From Talaromyces rugulosus (Eukaryota; Ascomycota; Eurotiomycetes; Eurotiales; Trichocomaceae): a stretch of DNA of 64,000 nucleotides. The position numbers were made by a program, and so were the translations under genes. The notes under the pieces were generated by a model. The model was not told the DNA's origin and made no database searches. It saw only the letters and a list, made by a program, of their open reading frames with translations. The stretch covers positions 4,092,001-4,156,000 of the forward strand of contig NC_049566.1 in the NCBI RefSeq assembly GCF_013368755.1. Reading direction: 5' to 3'. Shown here piece after piece: positions 34,500 to 44,157 of the stretch (the first letter of the stretch is position 1; each line of letters starts with the position of its first letter).

Positions 34500-35192
34500 C
34501 TTCCAAACTAGTTGTTGGCTTCTCTATTGTCGTGGTTGTTGTAAAGGTGAAGGGAGAGAGTACGTCAGAGCCGGGATGCGTGGGGAATATTTAAGGCGGA
34601 GTTGTGCACGAGCTGAGGAAGCTGTATATAACAATTCAATGTTACTAGCAGCAGTAGTCTCCTAATGAAGAATATATTATTATTTAAAAATAATTAAATT
34701 AAACAAAAAATCTAGGTTCAATTTGAAGAAATAATAATTCACGTTGGATAACAGATACACCAGTCCCTTCTCGTTGTAGTCTAGACAACCTCGATGGTTG
34801 AATACAGGTTCAAAACATACGACTAATGTGGATATTGAATCTATCGTTAAGCTGGACCGTTGACTCTAAGTTTATGCAGTTTGTTCAATGTTGACATAAA
34901 AATCGTAACAACAAAGTAAAATACACACGCTGCTCCGGTTGCAATATCTCACGAGTCAGTCCTTCCCAGACATGTAGACAAAATGCAACGATCCACCTCA
35001 CGGGAAATCATTATCACTGCATGGTATCATGACTCGCTCTCCTTTTTAAATAGTCCCCTCGTCATTCATCAGTTCTATTTGATATTTGGTATCTCCACCC
35101 CAGATCCGGATGGGCTGACCCCTTGTCGGGCCTCTTTTTTTTTTTTTTTGACTTGATATGTATGTCGCAACTAGTCAAATGGATCGACCAGC
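34500..35192. other. Intergenic region, 3' of eIF4E and 5' of the regulator-like gene
   Basis: About 690 bp, AT-rich in the middle (34670-34950). No gene or repeat of note apart from a poly(T) run near 35138. Confidence 0.5.
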
Positions 35193-36038
35193 TCAGACAG
35201 TGTACTTGGCCTTGGCACGAGTGCTACCACTGTGGGCACTGTCAGTGTGACCAGAAAATTCGACAATGTCAGCCTCCTTCAGACGCAAGACCTCCTTGAA
35301 ACGACGACCGATGCTCTCGAGAACTTCCTTGCCCTTGGCGACAGAGCGACCCTCAGTGCTCTTGTCATTCGGAAGGCTCTTTCCAACAGTACGGGTCCAG
35401 AGACCAATACGATAGAAGCCCTTGCGAACGTTGACAACGACGCCCATGACTTCCTTGTCGTCGTCGTTTTCGAGTGTCTCGCCAATAGCGGCCAGCTGAG
35501 CATGCAGCCACAGCTCATCGATGGGCACGGCGCGCTTATCCTTGAAAGAGTATGACCACTTGCCACCGTGCTTGTTCTGCTGATCCTCCCATTCCGGACG
35601 GATTCCCTTCTTGAAAAGGTGGTAGTCGGCTTTGAGGCCAAGTTCTGAAGTCGGAGTGATGTTGTTCTACACACAACCCATCAGTGAAAACTCAATACCA
35701 AAGGGACACCAAAATACTAACGTAGATTCCCCAGAATTCTTCGACGGAGCTGAATGTGACGACCTCCTTGAGAAGATCGTTCCAGTTATCGCCCTGTTTG
35801 TTTTTTTTTATCACCAGTCAGCCTTCACCGGTCATCTCACTCTGGTCAAGTCCTGCCAGTATCGTACCTTGCCACTAGGAGGCTTAGTGAACCAAAGAGT
35901 CCACTCGTTCATCAAGGGGTGTTTGACATTGAAGTTCTCAGGGTCGTGGAAGACGGTGACGATTTCGTTTTCTCCGGTGGGAGCAGTCGCCTTCTCGTCG
36001 ATCGCAGGAGCAGCGCCGTTTTCGGTAGCAGTCGCCAT
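35193..36038 (-). CDS. cdc33: Translation initiation factor eIF4E (cap-binding)
   Basis: Exons 36038-35868, 35793-35722 and 35666-35193, 238 residues. Binds the mRNA 5' cap and recruits eIF4G. Conserved pieces are HPLMNEWTLWF, WNDLLKEVVTFSSVEEFWG (the eIF4G/cap-face tryptophan region), GIRPEWED (cap-binding tryptophan and acidic residue) and YRIGLWTR. The N-terminal tail is short, Ala/Thr-rich and disordered, as usual in fungi. Two introns disrupt the domain at positions that keep the frame. The C-terminus ends in a short Ser/Ala tail. Confidence 0.97.
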
Positions 36039-36673
36039 GATGGGCAATGTTTTTTCCGAAGAGAAAACGAGCAGAAAAAGGGTAAATTATCGGGAGACGT
36101 TGATGGTCGCAAACGCCGCGCAGAAAAGTGGACGTCGCTTCGCGAGAGATTTTAACTGCGGCGTAGACAGCGATTCCACAGCCACACTCAAAAGACCAGC
36201 ACAAAGGCACCAGTCTGAATGCTTTGAGTAGAAGAAAGTCTCTGCGCCAGGCAGACCACGAGAAACTGTATGGAGTAGAGAGAGGCCACAAACGCCTGTA
36301 GCGGGATTGTGGTGCTTGGGGTGGCGGAGGTTTGAAGTGCTGTAACTTTTAATGTTTTTGGCCGCCCAATGGAAGGCGCCATCGCTACGCGCCAAGACTT
36401 TTCCGCGGAAGCGGCGAGCCCGGCCAGTTCTTTCGACAACAATAATTCTTCAACACCGTTGCTTTTACACATTATTATTCATTCTCTGATTATGTGCACT
36501 AGTTGTAGTAGACTTGATGGTATATCCAGAAAATACAAAGATGCCAGGCCAACAGACCGATCGCTAAAAAAAAATTACCAAAACTAAAACCCATCACGAC
36601 CAGAAACGTCTATCCATTTCTACCCAAACCCGAAATCTATACCGCAGTTTTTGACGGAATTCATTCCCAATTT
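36039..36673. other. Intergenic region, eIF4E promoter
   Basis: About 635 bp upstream of eIF4E and downstream of sym1. Antisense frames here are GC-driven shadows. No defined motif apart from ordinary promoter sequence. Confidence 0.5.
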
Positions 36674-37443
36674 TTATGCCTTGCTGTTGACAAAGCTGAG
36701 GTAGCAGTTCCACCCTACAAACAAGGAAAAGTTGTTAGTGACACCCGAGAGACAGCTGAGCTCGCCGGTACAGATCGACTTACCCAAGCTGACAACGTTA
36801 ACCACCAGCACACGGTATTCCAATGGAACAAGCGCAAAGTTGCCCAATTGCACCGTTGACCACACCCCCAAGTTGGTTTTGTATGTGGACCAGTAAGCCT
36901 TGCGCAGCTTCTCCATGGGGTCGGTGCCTTCCATGATGGACATGGAGGACAAGAAGCAGAACAGATTGACAGGTGTGAAAACCAATTGGTCGGCGGCAAC
37001 ACGAGCGATGACGGTGGTGGCCGTGTTCTTTAACACGACATGGCGCTGGAGGACGCCGTACCAGGCTGAAGCAGCAGGGCCAAATATTGCTGTACGAGGA
37101 TGCTTGTCAGATATGTAATTGGGTGGCATTCACGAGGAATTGAAGCTACCTCCGCCGTAGAGAACCATGCGACCCGTCCGAGCGTAATCGTGCTTGTCGA
37201 AGCCTTTCTTGTCGACGACCTGTTGCGCTAGCACGTCACCGGCTCCAAAGAGCGTCTAGAGACAAAAACAAAAGTCAATAAACGAATGCCTCGTTTCAAT
37301 TGCAGAATGGCGACGTACTCCGGTGGTGATACTCGATGTGAGCAGTGGCCGCTGGGCCATCTTGGCCGCATACCTAAGAACGCAATCGTCCATCAGCTTT
37401 GTTTATGACAAGCAGCTCGTCCCGGGACCCACCATCGCAACAT
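36674..37443 (-). CDS. sym1: Mpv17/Sym1 mitochondrial inner membrane protein
   Basis: Five exons: 37443-37433 (11 nt), 37373-37319, 37255-37150, 37089-36784 and 36714-36674, 172 residues, the expected Sym1 length. Sequence pieces: [100 protein letters not shown] and a [13 protein letters not shown] end. Four membrane segments are expected. Sym1 helps mitochondria under heat or ethanol stress and supports mtDNA upkeep in other fungi. The first exon encodes only three and two-thirds codons. The last intron (69 nt) is readable in frame, so a retained form could exist. Divergent from rps2. Confidence 0.94.
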
Positions 37444-38062
37444 TGTGATAAAGAGTGACCGTCTATATATGCTGGTTCTCTATGCTGTAAACAGAAAAAC
37501 AAAAAGGCACCAGGACGAGATGGATTGATGGCAGCTGAAAAGGGGAATGATGCAGACAGATAGAAAAGAAGACAGCGCTGGGGTTAAAAAATGCAGGCGG
37601 GCATGACGACAGAACGATGCTGCTTCTCCGCCCTGAGATGGATTCAAGATCGTCCAGCGCTTGACAAGGGGCAGGAAGCGCGCCAAGCCCGATTTGGCCG
37701 CGCTGGGGAATCTGGCGGCGGGTCACGGGGGCGGCTGGCCCAATAAGGCAGCCCGGCACTGCATGTGAGCTGTCACCTGATCTCGCTGCTCGTCTCGGGG
37801 GCTTGGCTCGTGTTGCCGCGCTGACGTCCCCAAAGCGGCATCGTGCTTAGGGCTTAGGGCTTCCGCAGCTAGGGCTTTGCAGCACCCGCTCGCTTAGGGC
37901 GACGCTTCCCCTCGAGGAAAATTACTGGCGGACCCGCAGTAGCCACACTTATTCTGTATAGAGCCGGACAACCTCACAAGTCGACAACCTCCGACCCTAA
38001 CGACAACCCTTTCGCCCTCACCACCCCGTCGACTCCTCCCCCCCCCATACTATCCAGCAATC
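37444..38062. other. Bidirectional promoter region between sym1 and rps2
   Basis: About 620 bp. The half nearer rps2 carries the telobox-like motifs listed separately. The start of the transcribed leader of rps2 is pyrimidine-rich (about 37980-38045). Confidence 0.6.
37845..37901 (+). promoter_or_regulatory. Telobox-like motifs upstream of rps2
   Basis: GCTTAGGGCTTAGGGCTT at 37845-37862, GCTAGGGCTT at 37868-37877 and CGCTTAGGGCGA at 37890-37901, four AGGGC(T)T units within 60 bp, about 160-220 bp upstream of the rps2 ATG. Telobox motifs of this kind mark ribosomal protein promoters in many fungi that use Tbf1-like factors. The similar run upstream of rrp3 supports a shared ribosome regulon. 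Confidence 0.6.
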
Positions 38063-39045
38063 ATGGCTGACGCTCCCCGTCGTGGAGGATTTGGTTCTCG
38101 CGGTGACCGCGGTGGTGACCGTGGCCGTGGCCGTGGTCGTCGTGGTCGTCGCGGTGGCCCCAAGGAAGAGAAGGAGTGGCAGCCCGTCACCAAGCTCGGC
38201 CGTCTCGTCAAGGCTGGCAAGATCACCTCGATGGAGCAGATCTACCTGCACTCTCTCCCCGTCAAGGAGTACCAGATTGTCGACTTTTTCCTGCCCAAGT
38301 TGAAGGATGAGGTCATGAAGGTACGGCTACCTTGTTTTTTTCTTTGCGAGAGGGGGGATCGCAATGCGGAGGCATTAGCGTGGAACACGACAGTTTGGGG
38401 GTTTTTTACGCAGTCTGGAGGACGGGAATATATCAAACGATCAGATTGTGCTGACAAGAACCTTCGTGAAAACAGATCAAGCCCGTCCAGAAGCAGACCC
38501 GTGCCGGTCAACGTACCCGTTTCAAGGCCATTGTCATCATTGGTGACAGCGAGGGTCACGTCGGTCTCGGTATCAAGACCTCCAAGGAAGTCGCTACCGC
38601 CATCCGCGCTGCCATCATCATTGCCAAGCTCAGCGTTCTACCCATCCGTCGTGGTTACTGGGGTTCCAACCTTGGTGAGCCTCACTCTCTCCCCACCAAG
38701 GAGAGCGGCAAGTGTGGTTCCGTCACTGTCCGAGTATGTATCGCCAATCCTATATTACCACAATATGCGTATTGACCATTATCCCAGCTTATCCCCGCTC
38801 CCCGTGGTACCGGTCTCGTTGCCTCGCCCGCCGTCAAGCGTCTCCTCCAGCTTGCTGGTGTCCAGGATGCCTACACCACCTCCGCCGGTTCGACCAAGAC
38901 CCTCGAGAACACTCTCAAGGCCACTTTCCTTGCTGTCGGCAACACTTACGGATTCCTCACCCCCAACTTGTGGAAGGAGACTAAGCTCATCCGCAGCCCG
39001 TTGGAGGAGTTTGGTGACGTTCTGCGTGAGGGCAAGCGATACTAG
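38063..39045 (+). CDS. rps2: 40S ribosomal protein uS5 (Rps2)
   Basis: Exons 38063-38320, 38476-38733 and 38788-39045, 257 residues. Starts [14 protein letters not shown] with an RG-rich tail, as in eukaryotic Rps2. The fold is seen from [57 protein letters not shown] and [17 protein letters not shown]. The protein lines the mRNA entry site of the 40S subunit. Codon use is strongly biased, as expected. All three exons are exactly 258 nt (86 codons), which is odd, and both introns fall between codons. Telobox motifs upstream fit ribosome co-regulation. Confidence 0.98.
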
Positions 39046-40423
39046 ACGACTGGGTTTCTGAGAAGAAAAATGCATTTTGTTTTTTTTATAATGGCCGGAG
39101 CATGACACCTTTATTTTCATTCCCCATAAAACACGATTCCGCACCGACCTGCTTCTTAAACGTCAAGCAAGGCGGGGGATCAGTATGCTAGTTTATCAAT
39201 TGTGAATACAAGCGTTACTCGATCCTATTCTATATTCGTTGGGTTAAGATTGTAGGGTATTTTAGCATTGCCTTTGTCCATCGAGGATACTGCGGATCGA
39301 CAAAGACATTGACAGATTGAAGCAGCCTTGTTTTGATAACATGAAACACTCTTAACATTTAACCCCTGGCATGTGACACCGGTCAACCCTTCAAATGTTA
39401 CTGATTCGCCAATTCGGCGTGGTAACACAAGGCACAAGCATAGCTATATTCTCATTTAATTGTCATCGATATTATATATATATATATATGCATGCAAAGG
39501 TGAGGAAGGATTATTGAATTATAGGACTTGGTCGTCCTTTGTCATTCCAGCGCGTCAATATGGCTACATCTAGGATTTGGATGCTCGCCGTCTTACCATT
39601 TACCCTCCGATTTCAGCCGAAGACAACCGACCACACGGCTGAATTCAATATCACAAATGTTTAAGAAGCCTCGAGATGTTGATAATCACCTGCGTTTAGT
39701 TCAAGGTGTTTGCGGAAAACAATGATGTTCAATGGTCAATGATCTCGAGGCTAGGTTGAAAATAATAGCCACCGCTCGGAATGCTATATTTTTGCAGATC
39801 ATCTTGACTGTATGACTCGGAACCGCGTATGTGTAAACTTCAAATGTTGCTGCACTCTACATGCTTATACTTGTTGCTTTTTAATCTCTTCAATATTCCT
39901 CCTCGGCGAATTTTCGAATTACAATCCATTGTTTTCCTGAATAGTCAGAGAAGTGCCTCTAGCCAAGCAAAATCCCTCAGAATGACAATATCAGCTGAAG
40001 ATTCGGCAGATAAGATGTTTCTTTTGTTGTAAATGTACAAAGCATTGTCTTTGTAGAAACTTGCCGCTCAATTCTGTTGGAGCTGACCGCTGAATCCATT
40101 TCTTTTATATGGCTCTTTTGGTCTCAGCCTCGTGTGAATTAAAACAGAGCCCCTGGGGATTGCATTCACTGTGTGGCGACAAAGGATCAATGCGTCTTTT
40201 TTGAGGAGTGTTCCTGATTGATAGTGTGGCTTGCCAGGGCAAACAGTCACTGGGGAAGGCGCGCCTGGCAGTTTCCTTGTCTTTACTTCTCTTCCTCCTC
40301 TTCCTTCCCTCCTCTCCCCCACCCATGCATCCATCTAGGCTGCCTCAGTGACTTTCCTTTCAGCCCCTCTCAGAGGTTCATCATCTCATCTCAACTTGGG
40401 CACACCGCAGCAGAGCATCTTAA
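39046..40423. other. 1.4-kb intergenic region
   Basis: Holds the rps2 3' UTR and the promoter of the next gene. A (TA)n run occurs at about 39471-39488. A CT-rich block lies at 40270-40330. Short frames in both directions show no family features. Confidence 0.55.
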
Positions 40424-41873
40424 ATGTCGCCAACACAATCAGGCACTTGCGTCGTCCAGAAGGAGAGCCCTCGAGGCAAGTCGATGATTCCTATATCGAC
40501 TATCACTCGCCTCTGGAAACCATCAAAGGAACCGGATACGTCCTCGTCTGGATCAAGCAAGACACCTCGGCGTGTAACAAGAAGCCCCAAAGGCAAAGAA
40601 CAGCGCGTCCTGCCCGACCAGGCGAATGCCATTTCTCAAAATGACGACCCATTTACCGCTGGCCATTCCCCTCTTCGTTCTAAATCTAGTAAGTTGCCAT
40701 CTAGTGCAATTTTTGAAACGCGAACTGATGAGTCATTCAAAAGCAATCAAATCTCTCCAGGCTTTCAACGTTGCGCCTGTCAGCTCTGATGTCGTTGTTG
40801 GTAAAAGATGTGATTCATTGCTTAACATTCCAAATGAACCACTATTTTTGGGCGAAGACTTTGCGGCCCTACTCAAGGTTCCTAACATCCCCAACAAGGA
40901 AAGCGTGTGGGTTGATCTCTGGATTCCAATCAGAGCTGGTGACAAAGTGATTCCCCTCGACGCGCAGTACTTGTCGTCACTGAGATCGTTTCTTGGCCTT
41001 CGATATCTCAAGATCACTGGCATGCTAAAGTCGTACCAAAAAGAAATCTTTCGAGCTGTTTGGAACATGGAGTCGTTGGAGCATCTTGATTTGAGAATGG
41101 CTGAGGAGCCGCAGCTTTCGCCTGGGGTGTACTGGCGTCGTATCGAGAAAGGATGGGTTCCTCGAAAACGTGAAGCTCAGAATTACCAATGCCCGTAGGT
41201 GATAAATTTGAGTGGGTGTCTTTGTTTATTCAAGCTAATGTGATTCTGTGGTAGTGGTAACGGCAAAGGACGTATTTCGAGGCGGTTTGGGATTGCCGAA
41301 TATCTTGACAACATCGTGATCGAGCTGGCGCGAGAGAGACATTACGATGGTCTCGGCGATTTTGATAAATGGTCGAATAAAAAATTGTCGATTGTGCACC
41401 TCACGCTACGAGGTTTTGTCGTCGATGCTCTGCCGTTCTTCAGCTGTTTCGACGAGAACCGTTTGCGGAAGATTACATTCACAGACTGCTACGATTCCGG
41501 CTTTTGTCTTCCAGGAGACTTGATTGACGAGGTTCAGATTAATGTCGGTGGTTTCGAACCAGCGACGGTGGTCCCTGTTCATCATATTCCAAAGGAGCTG
41601 AATCGCATCACCATCAAGGAAGGCAGAATAGTGGAAAAGCGCCCTATCCAATCTCGTCTCCATCAAAGGGTGTTGTTACCTTCTAGAGAAGCTGCGACCA
41701 GTCACGCCGTCATAGCACCGCCGCAATATAGCCCTGGAAAGAACCCCCACCGACATGTCACTCTTGGAGGGCAGGCTCATAAAACTACAGGAGCTCGATT
41801 ATCTATGTTCTCGTGGCGTCGTCGCAAGCTCGATTTCAATTCGGTTATTGAAGAGGAGGAAGAGGAATATTAA
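40424..41873 (+). CDS. Conserved fungal hypothetical protein
   Basis: Exons 40424-40688, 40744-41194 and 41255-41873, about 444 residues. The first exon is polar and Ser/Lys-rich, with short basic runs (SGSSKTPRRVTRSPKGK). The second has alternating Leu-rich strands (LRSFLGLRYLKITGMLKSY, then NMESLEHLDLRM) that resemble leucine-rich or F-box-associated repeats. The last ends in an acidic EEEEEEY tail after a basic, His-rich stretch. The first intron uses a perfect GTAAGT donor at 40689 and a weak AAAAG acceptor at 40743, the only choice that joins the frames. No function is proposed. Confidence 0.72.
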
Positions 41874-42401
41874 CGGGGGATTACTGTTCTTCAGCTTCGA
41901 TTTGTGTCATTCAAGCCGTTCAAGAATTTGGATCGGTGGAGTTCATTTGGGTTCTATTTTACTTGAGCAAAGCCATTCAGTCAGTTATTCAATGTTCTAA
42001 TGATGGAGTTGTCAATCTGGTTTGTCGATTTTTTTTGTCATTTGACAGGGTTCAATGTTATTCAATGTTATTCAATGGTAGGAGTCAGCAGCATTAAGCA
42101 ATTAAAGGATACCATTCGTTTTACTAATTGAATATACAAATTAAGAAGTATTAATTGTTTTAATATAAATGAACTCCGCTTTTTCCCCCCTCACATTCCA
42201 AAATAATCAACTGGTGATATCGATTATGCGAAGCCGAAAAGATACTTCAAACCCCAAAAAGGAAACTGGCAATCTCAAATGTTTCCCCAATGCTGCAGTT
42301 TCATCCATCCCCAAGCACTACTAACGGCTCACTCTTACACAGACTGTCAATGGGGAAAAAAGAACATTTCCCATGGTCGTTTTGTAAGATACCCCGGGTG
42401 T
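41874..42401. other. Intergenic region between convergent genes
   Basis: About 530 bp with three short GTTATTCAATG-like direct repeats near 42054-42075 and an AT-rich stretch. No gene seen. Confidence 0.5.
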
Positions 42402-43585
42402 CTACGCTCCCTCATTCTCGCCGACGCGAATGCCGCCTTCTTGGCTGACGCCATGAGACCAGAAGCCCTCGACGACGAGTTGTCTATTCATGAGTGTTTT
42501 ATTAGACTTGAGGGTTTATATAGATGGATTAATACAAGGAGAGACAGCAAGCTTACCCGGCTTCTCTTTTATCATGGCCTATTAGCAGCCAGTAGCCAAA
42601 GATACCCTGAATCAAGATATCGTGAATCGCCCAAGTGACCACCTCGGCGTCGACGCTGATGCGATGCGCGAGAGGCGATGCGGCCAGGATACTATATAGT
42701 TGTTAGCACATATTCATTTCCATTTCCATATTTCGTGGTCAAGAGGTTAAAAAAAAAAGAAGGGAACTCACATTGGATACAGCAAAAAAACCGCCAAAGT
42801 CGCGCCAACATACGAGCCAAACAGCGCACGATGCTCCTGCGACCGTCGCAACACCGAGCGCGACCCATTAACCCCAATCTGATAACCCACCGTCAAAAAC
42901 GCAATACACACAATCGTAAACCACACCCATCGCTGCTCATGGCGCGCAAACGACGCGGCCAAGCCGGCCACAAACATGACCAGATCGGCAGCAACAGCGA
43001 CCGACAGATTCGCGCCGTTCATGTTGCCCAGTAGGGCAATGTTGAAGAGTAGCAGTGGTGTAGTGAGCAACCAGTTTACGTAGCGTACCCAAAAGATTTG
43101 GCGGAGGACCTCTTGGTGGGTGTCCGGGACGTGCTTGTGCGGCTGGTGGGCGATGGAGTGTTTGTAGACGACGCCGTCGCCGGTGGCCATGGCGAGGTAT
43201 GCGAGGAATGAGATTGTGGCGATGAGCGCGGTTATAGTGTGGAAGAGACGGTTTTGCTAGTGATCATTTGTCAATTGGCATGGCTTATTCCAGTGGATAT
43301 ATATTTGCTTACCACTCGAGCCCGAGCTGCGAGGACATAAAACGCGAGAGAGGAAATCGCCATGAGCACGACGACGACCCTAAAGAACCACTCGATTAGA
43401 TCAATAAGTATAAAAAAGAAGCGAGTATAGACTCACCATAATGTCCGCTTCCCTGTCTGGTGGATTTCCTGTAAAACCGGCCAGTCGCCCGGAATCACCG
43501 TGGGCACTGGCCCAACAGATGATGAGGTAGGGACAGGCAAAGGAGGCAGAGTCGAAAATGTCGTGTGTTTCTTGAGGGCTTCCAT
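42402..43585 (-). CDS. Opsin-related 7-TM protein lacking the retinal lysine
   Basis: Exons 43585-43437, 43379-43313, 43256-42772, 42691-42557 and 42483-42402 on the minus strand, 305 residues. It belongs to the microbial rhodopsin/HSP30 family: QIFWVRYVNWLLTTPLLLFN is helix C, and the last helix reads AEVVTWAIHDILIQGIFG. In rhodopsins the last helix carries the Schiff-base lysine; here the aligned residue is Gln262. The helix C proton acceptor and donor Asp positions are Asn133 and Asn144. Hence it likely does not bind retinal and belongs to the opsin-related (Hsp30/Yro2-like) group, proposed to act as a chaperone or stress-response membrane protein. The C-terminal tail GFWSHGVSQEGGIRVGENEG is typical of that group. 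Confidence 0.88.
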
Positions 43586-44157
43586 GGCTGGTTCTCGCTT
43601 TATCTCTGATTTCTAGTCCGTAAAATAAAGAAGCTGATACGATAGTTGAGGCCGGGTGATAAGAGGAGAGTTGAGGCTTTGCAGGTGATATAATGTTTAA
43701 ATAGTACCGTGCAAGAGTCCCTCACCAAAAAAACGCGTCATTGAAAAACGAACCCAGCTGGGTCTTCTCATGGCCAAAGTTTGGGTTCACTTCCTGCAAG
43801 AAGCATCATCTCCTGACACCTGACGTCGATGATTATCACCCGCCACGCCACATCCTTCCAAGAAAACTAGTAGTTTGCCGCCTGTTGAGGGAGAACATCC
43901 CTTGAGATTGCTGGCTGATTGGCAGAGCGCGATGCTGATGATGGATGCAAACAGATCATCGTCATCGTTACGCGCAAACGCGATTCCGGGGGCAGCGATC
44001 CAATCGGGCGAGATCCGCCGTACGCTCTTAGTATACACACATCCATTGATATATATGCACATATGTAATACGGAGTCAATTGATTATTGCATGAGATTCT
44101 ATTTATAAGAGTAGGTAGTAGTAGTATACATTGTATTGTACAGATTTATTACAGATT
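43586..44157. other. Intergenic region between opsin-related and ism1 genes
   Basis: About 570 bp. A 91-codon minus frame at 43787-44062 has no domain. Promoter of the opsin-related gene plus the 3' end of ism1. Confidence 0.5.

Noticed and set aside
40626..41198. Alternative start in exon 1 of the hypothetical gene that looks like a signal peptide (LPLAIPLFVLNL)
   Set aside because: The other frame has a longer fungal-like N-terminus, and a GTAAGT donor to an AAAAG acceptor joins it cleanly; reading through the donor is less likely.
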